In this document: piece by piece, positions 27,609 through 37,554 of the stretch
Position numbering within the stretch: the first letter of the stretch is position 1
Layout: every line of letters begins with the position of its first letter
Assembly: GCF_000814675.1 (NCBI RefSeq)
Contig: NZ_JWIG01000025.1
Location: forward strand, 186,001 to 250,000
Direction of reading: 5' to 3'
Length of the DNA stretch: 64,000 bases
Origin: Pseudoalteromonas distincta
Lineage (GTDB): Bacteria > Pseudomonadota > Gammaproteobacteria > Enterobacterales > Alteromonadaceae
Program-made: the position numbers and the translations under genes
Notes under the pieces: model-generated
Seen by the model: the letters and a program-made list of their open reading frames with translations, nothing else
Databases searched by the model: none
Told to the model about the DNA's origin: nothing

Positions 27609-30341
27609 ATGAAATTCAAACATTTTGCGCTATGCGCTATTGCAGCAGCAATCGTTGGTTGTGACACAAACTCAAACAACAATGACAACAACTTGGGCTC
27701 TATTGCTCTTAGTGGAACTGTTACAAGCGGACAAACATTAACAGCTGAAGTTAGTGACCCTGATGGTATCTCAGGTGACGTGACTTACTACTGGTATGCA
27801 GATGGTGAGGCAATTACTGGTGCAAATAGCGCTTCATTTACATTGACTGACGATCAGATAGGGTTACCAATTACAGTTCAAGGGCTTTATACCGATGATG
27901 GCGGTATTAATGAATCGCATATTACAGAACCAACCGCAGATGTTGCCGCAATCGCATTTCCTGCAAGTTTAACTATTACAGGTGACGCGCTAGTTGGTTC
28001 GCAACTAACTGCTAATGTAGCTGACGACAATGGCTTTGATGGCGATACAGTAACTTATAAATGGTTTGCAGATGACGTAGAAATTGCTGATGAAGCACTT
28101 TCAACGCTCACGTTAACAGACGCACAGTTTGGTACAGTTATTACAGTTAGTGCATCTTTTGAAGATAGCCGTGGGTTTAACGAGTCTGTAACTTCAGCCG
28201 GTACAGAGGTTGTCGCACGAACAAACTCAGAAGGCGAAGTTACAATTAGCGGCACGCCAACTGTTGGAAATACATTAACAGCAGAAATTAATGATACCGA
28301 TGGGGCGACAGGAGATATCACTTATCAATGGCTTGCTGATGCAAAAGAGATAGATGGCGCAATAGAGAGCACCTTTACAGTTGATGCATCACTTTTAGGT
28401 CAAAAGATAAGTGTTCAGGTTGCTTATACAGATGATAATGGGTTTATCGAGGATAATACATCAGAGGAAACAATTGCTGTTTCTGCTGTTGCGGTTGACG
28501 AAGCCGGTAGCGTAGCCATTATGGGCGTAGTGCCTTATTTAACAACTGGCGAGTTAACCGCTGAGATAAATGATAACAACGGCGTCGAAGAGGCAAACGT
28601 TACTTATACTTGGTCTGCTGATGGCGTTGAAATAGCTGGGAGCAATAGTAAAACATTTACACCTTCTGATTACGCTGGCTCAATAATGTCAGTAAAAGCC
28701 ACGTATACAGATAATGATGGCTTTGCGAGTGAGGTTACAAACTCACTTGATACACTGGTTTACACTCAATTAGTTAGTAACCCTGAAGCACTCCTTGGTG
28801 CTATAAGTGGCGGTTTAGCTGACGGTGATGTTATTGGTTTAAACACCGGTGTTTATGCTGATATGGACGCAATTTTATTAACCAGTGCAGTAACGCTTCG
28901 CGCTGTAGAAGGTCAAACTCCTGTACTTAGTGGTGAAGTATGTGTGCATGTAGCTGCTGGAGTAGATGGCGCTGGGTTAACAGGGCTTACCTTTAAGAAT
29001 ATAGATACTAAAGCGGGTGCATTTTGTGAAACCGAAGAGGGTGCTGTTATTTACTCAGAAGGGGATAACTTTACTTTTTCGCAAAACACGATGGATGGAG
29101 AAGAAGCGACACTCAATAACTCTGAATACCATTGGCTGATGATAAAAGGTCAAAGTGCGTTGGTTGAGCGAAATACATTTTCTAATCGAAATGTAGCAGA
29201 AAAAGGGTCTGTGATAAAAATATCATCATCAAGCTCTGATCACATTATTCAATATAATTTATTTAGTGACAGTGATAATCCAAACTTTGATCAATCAAGT
29301 TTATACTTAATCAATGCAGGTAGTACAACGGGTAGTGGCGCAGCTGATAACGCAAACTTTACTATTCAGTATAACCGCGTAGAAAACTTTGTAACGGGTC
29401 GTCGTTTAATGCGTGTACAAACTTCTGGCGCAACCATCAAAGGCAATACAATCGTAAATCCTAATGGTGGTATTTCATTAGAAGATGGTGGATTTAATAG
29501 TGTTACAGACAACATCATTATTCGTACTACAGATATTGCAAGCTCAAGCGACAGACCTGCTGGGGTATTGATCACACCACTTGGTCACACTGTGAGTAAC
29601 AACTACATTGCTGGTATTCGTTCTGGTAATAAAGAAGCGGGCGGTATTGTATTTACGGCAAATCCATTTTCGCAAGCTGATGGCGGTGTGCCAAACTCGG
29701 GTAACCAAGCTGTACTTGATGCGGCTGGCGACTTTACACTAAATGTAACAAACAATACGGTTTTGAACTCACAGCAACCTATTGTATTTAGTACGGAAAT
29801 TGGTTCTCGCGCTCCTGTTGCTGACTGTGATGAGTTAACCGCAGCGAATGCACCTGTACTCTATGGGCTGACCAAAAATGCGTTTGTTATAAACTTTAAT
29901 GGAAATTTAATTGCAAACGGATTAGGCGATCAAACAGACGCAGATACAATAAACAGCAGTGCCACAACTCAAGGCCTATTTTACCCAAATACACTTGAAA
30001 GTGACCATGCTTTTGAATATGACTGTGACTTAATTAATCATGACAGCTCGCTGCTAAGTAACAACTTTGGTTATATGGATAGTCGAGTATCAGGCGATGC
30101 AAGCGGTGACTGGGTTGAAATTAGAAAACTAAATGGTAATGGCGCATTCGATACTGATGGTGCAATTGACCAAGACCCAGCAACTAACGGGAAAGAAGTG
30201 CTTGAGTACGTTACAGCAGCAAGTACGTTATTAGAAACTGACCCTGCAGGCCTTCAGGCAGAGGCGGGTGCTAAAGGTCTTCATTATATTCAATCATCTG
30301 AAGTAGGTGTTGGATCTACATGGAAAATACAAAACGATTAA
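27609..30341 (+). CDS. Lipoprotein with Ig-like repeats and a PL6-like beta-helix (probably non-catalytic)
   Basis: 910 residues from the ATG at 27609. A TTG 18 bp upstream would spoil the lipoprotein signal MKFKHFALCAIAAAIVGC. Four Ig-like repeats of about 90 residues (about 30-390, each with TLTAEV/TYxWxADGxEI-type blocks) precede a chondroitinase-B/PL6-like helix (about 400-800). YHWLMIKGQSALVERNTF aligns with the PL6 block YWVALYGQHNRFDHSHL of the neighbouring lyase. The catalytic Lys and Arg blocks read RVQTSGAT and ISLEDGGFN, so both residues are replaced. Role not known. A surface alginate-binding protein beside the TonB receptors is my inference. Confidence 0.75.
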   Translation: MKFKHFALCAIAAAIVGCDTNSNNNDNNLGSIALSGTVTSGQTLTAEVSDPDGISGDVTYYWYADGEAITGANSASFTLTDDQIGLPITVQGLYTDDGGINESHITEPTADVAAIAFPASLTITGDALVGSQLTANVADDNGFDGDTVTYKWFADDVEIADEALSTLTLTDAQFGTVITVSASFEDSRGFNESVTSAGTEVVARTNSEGEVTISGTPTVGNTLTAEINDTDGATGDITYQWLADAKEIDGAIESTFTVDASLLGQKISVQVAYTDDNGFIEDNTSEETIAVSAVAVDEAGSVAIMGVVPYLTTGELTAEINDNNGVEEANVTYTWSADGVEIAGSNSKTFTPSDYAGSIMSVKATYTDNDGFASEVTNSLDTLVYTQLVSNPEALLGAISGGLADGDVIGLNTGVYADMDAILLTSAVTLRAVEGQTPVLSGEVCVHVAAGVDGAGLTGLTFKNIDTKAGAFCETEEGAVIYSEGDNFTFSQNTMDGEEATLNNSEYHWLMIKGQSALVERNTFSNRNVAEKGSVIKISSSSSDHIIQYNLFSDSDNPNFDQSSLYLINAGSTTGSGAADNANFTIQYNRVENFVTGRRLMRVQTSGATIKGNTIVNPNGGISLEDGGFNSVTDNIIIRTTDIASSSDRPAGVLITPLGHTVSNNYIAGIRSGNKEAGGIVFTANPFSQADGGVPNSGNQAVLDAAGDFTLNVTNNTVLNSQQPIVFSTEIGSRAPVADCDELTAANAPVLYGLTKNAFVINFNGNLIANGLGDQTDADTINSSATTQGLFYPNTLESDHAFEYDCDLINHDSSLLSNNFGYMDSRVSGDASGDWVEIRKLNGNGAFDTDGAIDQDPATNGKEVLEYVTAASTLLETDPAGLQAEAGAKGLHYIQSSEVGVGSTWKIQND

Positions 30342-30366
30342 GTAACCAATTAATCAGTTAACTTTT

Positions 30367-30393
30367 AAAAGCCCCAAATTTGGGGCTTTTTTT
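30367..30393 (+). terminator. Terminator of the PL6-like lipoprotein gene
   Basis: The perfect inverted repeat AAAAGCCCC/GGGGCTTTT is followed by more T residues. Confidence 0.9.
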
Positions 30394-30479
30394 ATTATTT
30401 ATTAATAATCACAACACTTTTCTGAACCTACATTACCCATTTATCGACTAGTTTAGAGCTGTTTATATTCTAGCAAAAA

Positions 30480-30667
30480 ACCTGCCTGACCTACTGGTAA
30501 TGCCGTTAAGTTAAAATTGGTATACCTTATGGTAATATTAAAACGTCAAATTGGTTGATCATCGTGCTGGGTTTAAGTATATTAATGCCAAAGGTCACAT
30601 AAAATATACATCAGCATAACAAGCTAACACACTAAAATCACACAACAACAACCAGCGGAGAATTCAA
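30480..30667 (+). promoter_or_regulatory. Operator-like sites upstream of TonB receptor 1
   Basis: TTGGTATACCTT (30517-30528, two mismatches from a perfect palindrome) and TTGGTTGATCAT (30551-30562) resemble the motifs upstream of the other alginate genes. Confidence 0.55.
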
Positions 30668-33600
30668 ATGTCGTTGAAGTCACGAGATAACAATAATTCT
30701 ACAACAGGGCAGTTTGCAATGCGCCCAGTTGCAAAATGGGTAAGAACAGCGGTCATCGCAGGTATGGCAAGTTCTTGCGTATTTACAGCAAGCGCACAGG
30801 AAGATCAGGGAAAAGCGACAGAAGTTGAAGAAGACGTTGAAATAATTAGTGTTACAGGTACACGTAGAACGATTCAAGACCAAATAGCAATTAAACGTGA
30901 AGCAACAACGGTAGTTGATGGCCTGTCATCTGAAGATATTGGTGATTTACCAGCACTGTCTATCGGTGAAGCACTAGAATCAATTACAGGTGCTGCATCT
31001 CATCGTGAAAACGGTGGTGCTACAGAAATCACTATCCGTGGTCTTGGTCCATTTTTAAGTGCAACACACATTAATGGTCGTGAAGCGACTAATGGTAGTG
31101 GTGACCGCTCAGTTAACTTTTCGCAGTTTCCTTCTGAACTTGTAAAAAAAGTAGCGATATATAAAACGCAAGATGCCTCAATGATTGAAGGTGGTGTTGC
31201 AGGTGTTATTGCACTTGAAACTATAACTCCACTTGATTTTGGCAAACAACGTGTATCAGCTGAAGTTAAACTAAATTACAACCCTGATGAAGGTAATGTA
31301 GATAACTCGCTACAAAGTGACGCGGGTTACCGTGGCACGTTTAGTTATGTTGATCAGTTTGAATTTGATAACGGCCAAGCCGTTGGTGTGTCTTTTGGTG
31401 TGCAGCGCCAAGAAATTAGTCAACCAGAGGCTGAATACAGAAGCTCTAGCCCATCAGGTTCTTCATTGTGGGCGTGTTTAAACGATCCGACTAATACCAA
31501 TGAAGGTTTTTATCGCAGCAGCGCAGGCGACTGTGAAGACCAAGTTAATGGCAGTAGTAACCAAGGTTACGATACAGAAATTGATCCAGAAACAGGTAAA
31601 GCAGTAAGTGATGGGACTCCTTATGCTTGGACTGGCAGTAGCCGAAGCTTTCGTCAAAACGAGACATCTGATGAACGTGATGCAGTATTTTTTGCACTGC
31701 AATACCAACCGTCAGCTGATTGGGATGTTAACTTTGATGCACAAATTTCAGATAGAACACAACAAGAAGCACGCCACGATTTAATCTTTTTACAAAAACG
31801 TGCAACACCAGGTGTAACCGGTCCAACACTTGTAACTAACGATGTAGGCGGTATTTTACATTGGGAAGGTGAAGAGCGTATTGAATCAGCGGGTGAGCAA
31901 TTTTCTCGTGAAGAAAACTACCAAGGTTATGGCATAAATATAGAACATACAGTTACCGATAGATTAACTGTTGACTTAGATTTAGCGTATTCAAAAACTG
32001 AACGTGAAGAACTTCAAATATCTAACCGTGGTAGAACATCAGGTCGTAATTTCTTTTCTTGGGACATGGGCGATGAAATTCCTCATTTCACACTGACAGA
32101 TTTTGACGTAACAGATATTTCAAACTTTACAGATAGCCTAAGAACACGACTTGACCGTGAAAATGTTCGTGAAAACGAAGTTATCTCAGCGCGACTAGAT
32201 TTTGACTATGCGCTAGATGGCAACGTTTTTACAAGTATTCAAGGTGGCATTAGAACATCTGAAATGACCTTCCTACAGTATGGTGGTAGCCAAGGTAACG
32301 GTTCAAGAAACGAATTTACACTAGACTCTGGTACTGAAGCGCTTGACGTATTACAAGGTTGTCAAATCGATTTCCCTGAATCAGGCTTTTTATCGAGTGT
32401 ATCTGATGGTGATATCGTAACAAATATTGATAGCGACGGTAACGTTGTAGCTAGCGGTACAGGCTCATCATGGGCTACATACGACAACGTATGTTTCTCA
32501 CAAGCTGTAGCTGGTTCTAACGCTGATGGTGTGTTTGCTTACCCAGAAGTGGAATATGAAAATGCAGGTACAATTGATGTAACAGAGAAAACAACATCAG
32601 TGTACTTAATGGCTAACTACGATACTGAAATGTTTGGCAAATTCATTCGCGGTAACTTTGGTCTTCGTATTGTAGACACAGATGTAACTTCGATTGGTTT
32701 TAGAAATAGCTTTGACGTAGTAACAAGTGACACAGGTATACTGTCTCTAGTTGAGTCTGATAACGGTTCACTGGATAAAATAAAAAGTGGTGGCGATTAC
32801 ACTAAGTATTTACCAAGCTTTAACCTAGTTATTGATTACAGTGAAGATATTTTATTCCGTGCAGGTATATACCGTGGTATGTCACGCGCAGATCCATCTG
32901 ATTTAGGCTATAGCCGTACATTCCAAGAAGATACAGAAGGTACAGCAACATCAATCAGCGATTTATTAGTGGGTGTAAATGGTTCTGGTAATCCAGACAC
33001 TCAACCACTTATGTCTTGGAACTACGACGCTGCGTTTGAATGGTACCCTAACGAAGATTCAATCTTAGCGTTAAGCCTATACTACAAACAGTTCAACGGT
33101 GGTTTTCAACAACAAACAGTAATTGAAGAGTTTACTGTTGCCGGTGAAACTGTTTCACTACCAATCACCAACTCTGTTACATCAGACGAGGACAGTGAAA
33201 TACTAGGCCTTGAAGCTTCATTTTCTTACCGCTGGGATAATGGCATCGGTATGAAATTTGGTTACAACTATGCAGACACTGACTTTGAGTTCCAAGATAG
33301 CTTATACGGCGATACGTTTGAGACTGACGTAGATGGTAATACTACACAGTTAACTGACGGTATTATTGAGTCGGCTTCAGTACCTGGTTTTTCAAAGCAT
33401 GTATTTAGTAGCCAGCTGTACTACCAAATTGGTGGGTTTGATACTGCCGTTATTTACAAATATCGTAGTGAGTATTTCCAACCATATACTACAAATGGTA
33501 CTCGACTTCGTTATGTTGATGGCGTAGGTGTGTGGGAAATGCGCGCATCATACAAAATTGATGAGCACTTTAGAGTTAAAGCAGAAGCAATTAACTTGTT

Positions 33601-33700
33601 CAGCGCACCTAAATCACAAGATTTCTTTGTTGAAGGTAACCTAGGTGAAGTGAATGACTACGGCCCACGCTTATTCTTAGGCTTAAGCTACAAGCTGTAA
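30668..33700 (+). CDS. TonB-dependent outer-membrane receptor (alginate oligosaccharide uptake)
   Basis: 1010 residues. An N-terminal signal region (hydrophobic about 28-43, SAQEDQ cut site) is preceded by a long charged leader. A TonB box-like EIISVTG (about 58-64) comes next, then the plug domain (ALESITGAASHRENGGATEI, TIRGLGPFLSATHINGRE) and a 22-strand-type barrel. It ends in Phe/Leu-rich LFLGLSYKL. It belongs to the large TonB receptor class used for oligosaccharides by marine bacteria. The substrate is inferred from the flanking lyases and shared operator motif. A ribosome binding site (AGCGGAG) precedes the ATG. Confidence 0.9.
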   Translation: MSLKSRDNNNSTTGQFAMRPVAKWVRTAVIAGMASSCVFTASAQEDQGKATEVEEDVEIISVTGTRRTIQDQIAIKREATTVVDGLSSEDIGDLPALSIGEALESITGAASHRENGGATEITIRGLGPFLSATHINGREATNGSGDRSVNFSQFPSELVKKVAIYKTQDASMIEGGVAGVIALETITPLDFGKQRVSAEVKLNYNPDEGNVDNSLQSDAGYRGTFSYVDQFEFDNGQAVGVSFGVQRQEISQPEAEYRSSSPSGSSLWACLNDPTNTNEGFYRSSAGDCEDQVNGSSNQGYDTEIDPETGKAVSDGTPYAWTGSSRSFRQNETSDERDAVFFALQYQPSADWDVNFDAQISDRTQQEARHDLIFLQKRATPGVTGPTLVTNDVGGILHWEGEERIESAGEQFSREENYQGYGINIEHTVTDRLTVDLDLAYSKTEREELQISNRGRTSGRNFFSWDMGDEIPHFTLTDFDVTDISNFTDSLRTRLDRENVRENEVISARLDFDYALDGNVFTSIQGGIRTSEMTFLQYGGSQGNGSRNEFTLDSGTEALDVLQGCQIDFPESGFLSSVSDGDIVTNIDSDGNVVASGTGSSWATYDNVCFSQAVAGSNADGVFAYPEVEYENAGTIDVTEKTTSVYLMANYDTEMFGKFIRGNFGLRIVDTDVTSIGFRNSFDVVTSDTGILSLVESDNGSLDKIKSGGDYTKYLPSFNLVIDYSEDILFRAGIYRGMSRADPSDLGYSRTFQEDTEGTATSISDLLVGVNGSGNPDTQPLMSWNYDAAFEWYPNEDSILALSLYYKQFNGGFQQQTVIEEFTVAGETVSLPITNSVTSDEDSEILGLEASFSYRWDNGIGMKFGYNYADTDFEFQDSLYGDTFETDVDGNTTQLTDGIIESASVPGFSKHVFSSQLYYQIGGFDTAVIYKYRSEYFQPYTTNGTRLRYVDGVGVWEMRASYKIDEHFRVKAEAINLFSAPKSQDFFVEGNLGEVNDYGPRLFLGLSYKL

Positions 33701-33725
33701 TAATAGTTAAACATTAAATCTCATT

Positions 33726-33751
33726 AAAAAGGCGGTTTTACCGCCTTTTTT
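33726..33751 (+). terminator. Terminator of TonB receptor 1
   Basis: AAAAAGGCGG/CCGCCTTTTTT stem with a TTTTA loop, followed by T residues. Confidence 0.9.
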
Positions 33752-34223
33752 GATCCTTAAATTCTTCAATTTTATATTTTCAATAGCGCTAATAAATAGT
33801 ACTCAACACAGCTCGCTTTCTAATAAACGCTTCTTGACTCAAAACTAAATTGGTTAACCAATAATGCCATTTATTCAGCACGCCCAACATCATCGGTTTC
33901 TCCTTCCTAAATTATTTCATTTTTAAAACGATAACTCTTTTAACCCTTGTAATTGACAGCTCAATTTCTAATTAAATTTAAAATCAATAAATAACATGAA
34001 CTTAAAATCTACTTTATGATTTAATTTATAAGTTAGTTAGGTTTTTCTATTATTGGTAATAACATATTGCATAATATTTGATCTAAATTTATTACCAAAA
34101 GGTTGACCTTTTCATAGTTGGGTGTAAATATAAAGTTAAGGGTTTGTAATAATTAAGGGCTTTTAATAAAAACAATAAAGTAGCTGGTTAAACATAGCAT
34201 TTCACACACACAGGAAAAAAACT
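33752..34223 (+). promoter_or_regulatory. Regulatory region of TonB receptor 2 with a perfect TTGGTTAACCAA palindrome
   Basis: 472 bp without a gene. It holds the perfect 12-bp palindrome TTGGTTAACCAA (33850-33861). Nearer the gene are ATTGGTAATAAC (about 34051) and ATTACCAAAAGG (about 34091). This is the best copy of the motif shared by the alginate promoters. Confidence 0.65.
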
Positions 34224-37183
34224 ATGAGTCACAAGTTATCTAAAATTACACTGGCAGTTATATCGGCAACCGCACTTGGTATGTCTTTGTCTACACAGGC
34301 GCAAGAAGCTCCAAAAAAAGCTGCAGACGATCTTGAGGTTATCGAAGTTTCAGGCATTCGACAATCGCTTACAAATGCGCTTGCACAAAAGCGTTCAGCA
34401 GATAGCCTTGTTGAGATTATTGAGGCAGTCGATATTGGTAAGCTACCAGATCAAAACCTCGCAGAAGTACTTGAAAATGTAACGGGGATTCAAATTACCC
34501 GTGAAGCAGGGGTACGGGCGTTCAAATTCGTGGTACCAATGCTAATCGTACAGAAGTGAACGGCGTATCAACAGTTGGCTCTGGGTCTGGACGAAGTGGC
34601 ATTAGTTTTGAAGATGTATCAGCTGCAATCATCTCCGGTGTAGAAGTAATTAAATCACCTGAAGCAAAAACAATCGAAGGCTCTGTGGGCGCAACAATAA
34701 ACCTTAAAACAATTCGCCCGTTACAGTTAAATGAAACTCTAGGCTCAATTAGAGTTCAAGGTGAAGATAGTAGCTTATCAACAGATGGTGTTACTCCTAG
34801 GGTATCGGGTGCTTGGGGTGATAACTGGGAGCTTGATTCTGGCGGTAAGTTTGGTGTTGTATTTAGTGGTAGTTACAGTGAGCAAGACGTAACCGCATTT
34901 CGTCCTCGAGCTGATAGAGATAATTCGGTAGCCGCTGATAGTGGTGCTGCAAGTGCACAATCGTTTGATTTTCTACCAGTACAATTTTTAATTCAAGATT
35001 ACGATAATTACGAATACGAGACAAAAAACTTCGCAGGTACATTTGAATATGCACCAAACGATAATATGAAATTCTTTTTTGATGCAGTTGTTAACGATCA
35101 AGAGCGCCGCCAAGAAAGCTCAAGAGTACAAGCATCTGGCTTAAGTGATCTTAGAAATGTATCAATACCGAGTGAATTTGAAACAGTTAATTTTGGTTCA
35201 CTTGACGGACAAAACCTAGGCAGCATACAAGCGGCCGTAAGAGGCGTTATTCCAGTTGAAGACGGTGGTGGCGATCCTAATTTACGTTTTTCAAGCGATA
35301 CTAATTCACGCATAACAAAAAGCAAAATATTTAGAATAGGGGGCGAATGGCAAGGCGATAGATTATTTGCAAGTGTTGAAGCCTCAACCTCTCGTTCTGA
35401 TTCAACTACACCAAGTTTTAATACAACGCTTAATTTTATAAATCCAAATGTCGCTACTAATTCGTCAAATGAAAACGGTACTCCTTTTGAGTATGATCTT
35501 ACAGGTGATGCACTTACATTTGGCATTGCAACAGGGGAGGCAAACGCGCCAACAATGGCTCAATTACTCGACCCTGCAAATGTTGTTCTACGTGACGTAA
35601 ACCAAGGGCAAGACGAGTCAGAAAATACAGAAGATGCGTTTCGTACAGATTTTACATATTACTTAGATGATGTAATAACGTCAGTCGATTTTGGTTACCG
35701 CTACAGTAAAACGAGCAGTATGTCGGATCAAGTTCGCTCTAACGTTGGTTTAAGAAATATGGCTGATAGTCCAACGGGTGATTTATTTGCACAATTATTA
35801 ACAGCGGGCCCAGATAACTTTAACGATGGTGATGGGCGAGCACTTTATATTCGTGATTTCTTACTTATAAACCCAGAGCTTGCATCCTCTGATCCACAAG
35901 CTGTATTAGCAGCACTTAACCAAGCGATTGAAGCTAATAATGCTATAACGGGTTCCGATCGTGGTCCAATAAGTTCACCAACGTCTCAAGTAAATGCGTT
36001 TTTTGATATTGAAGAAGAAACACATGCCTTATATGCACAAGCTAATTTTGAGTATGGCATGTTTCGCGGTAACTTTGGCCTACGTTATTTAGAGACTGAG
36101 GTTACATCGCTAGGTAACTCTGTTACTCAAGATGGAAGTGGCAACGAACTGGTGACTCAAGTAACGTCAAAAGGTGATTACGATTTCTTTTTACCACGAT
36201 TTAATTTAGCCGCGAATGTAAGTGAAGATGTGATTGTTCGTTTAGGTTGGTCAAAAGATATCAGACGCCCAGATTTTGATGACCTATCTACGTCTGTTAC
36301 GTTTGGCACCAGCCCTAATAGTGCAGTTTCAATAGGTAACTCAGGCTTAGAGCCAGAAGAAGTAACCTCTTTCGATATATCCACTGATTGGTATTTTGCA
36401 CCCGCTGCTTTATTAAGTGTGGGGTACTTTCATAAAACACGTAGCGATTTGCACGTTACACAGCAAGTTGACCCATTTGAAGACCCAAGCACAGGCTTTC
36501 GCGATACAAATGGTCCAGAATGTGAAGGCGGCGGCATATTTAACCCAATTGCTGACATAAACGTATTTGGCCCAGATGCTGGCGTAGGGTTATGTGTACC
36601 AACACAAACTACTATTAATGATTCTGGCGAAACAACACAGCAAGGCATCGAGCTTGCAGCTCAATACGACTTATCAAATTTTGAAAAAGAGCTAGGCTGG
36701 GCATCAGGTTTTGGTTTGGTTGCTAACTACACCTATCAAGAGTTTTCTGGTGGTGAATCATTTGACACTGCAACGAGTCGTGCAAATGCTGTTTTTGCAT
36801 TAACAACCGGTAACCCGGATGCAGACATAAGCGCTAAGCAATCACTCATTGATTTGTCAGAAAACGCATACAACATCACATTCTACTATGAGAAATACGG
36901 TCTATCTGCTCGAGCGCGTTACACGTGGCGCGAAGGGTACCGTTCAACTGACTTTGGTAGTACCTCGAGCTTCCCATGGGGTTTTCCTGTTGTACAAGAA
37001 GACAGAGGGCAGCTTAATGCCAGCATAAGTTATGATGTGAACGATCAGCTAAATATCGGTATTGAAGCCGTTAACTTAACTGAATCAGAAGTTAGCCAGT
37101 CTTGTGTGAACGAAGGTGCTTTACTTTGTTTCCAAGGTATTACAGACCGCCGTATTACATTTGGCGCAAGCTATAGATTTTAA
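34224..37183 (+). pseudogene. TonB-dependent receptor interrupted by a one-base frameshift
   Basis: Read as one gene this is a receptor of about 986 residues. A signal peptide (about 1-27), TonB box-like LEVIEVSG and the plug start (DQNLAEVLENVTGIQITREAG) are in the first frame, which stops at 34559. The plug continues in the next frame with TGVQIRGTNANRTEVNGVST and the barrel runs to the C-terminal Phe (ITFGASYRF). The break is at the G-run 34509-34512, where one more G would restore the frame. It could be a true mutation, a phase-variable tract or a base-calling error. The substrate is probably alginate oligomers, from position. Confidence 0.85.
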
Positions 37184-37231
37184 AAGTTATAGTTAAATCG
37201 AGTCTATAAGTGTGTGTATTTAAAGACGCTA

Positions 37232-37259
37232 AAAGCAAGCCATCTGGCTTGCTTTTTTT
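37232..37259 (+). terminator. Terminator of TonB receptor 2
   Basis: AAAGCAAGCC/GGCTTGCTTT stem with an ATCT loop and a T-run. Confidence 0.9.
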
Positions 37260-37363
37260 AACTATAATTAGTTAACATTTACAAAAATGATTTATTCCAC
37301 TTTGTATTTTACTTATCAATACCGTTACAGCGGCAATGTCTGGCGACACTGCCACCAGCAATT

Positions 37364-37524
37364 ATACCAACCTGCATAAATCTTTGACCAATTTAACGAA
37401 TTAAATTGCACTATAATGTCGTTAAAATTTTTTTATTTAGAACAACTAGATACAAAAATTTTTGCCTAGTTCTAGCGTAATTTTCTTAACGTTAAATAGA
37501 CCCCGTATATAAGCAGATTGGTAT
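37364..37524. repeat. 161-bp interspersed repeat, copy C (MITE-like)
   Basis: Nearly identical to copy A (14834-14994), with the same length and ends (ATACCAACCTGCATAAATC and inverted ATACCAATCTGCTTATATA). It lies between two convergent genes. Confidence 0.85.
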
Positions 37525-37554
37525 TATTATCGAGATAGTATTAAACCAATACCT

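Noticed and set aside
35098-35526. A 142-codon minus-strand frame inside TonB receptor 2
   Set aside because: Antisense shadow of a strongly supported receptor frame. No ribosome binding site or family features.
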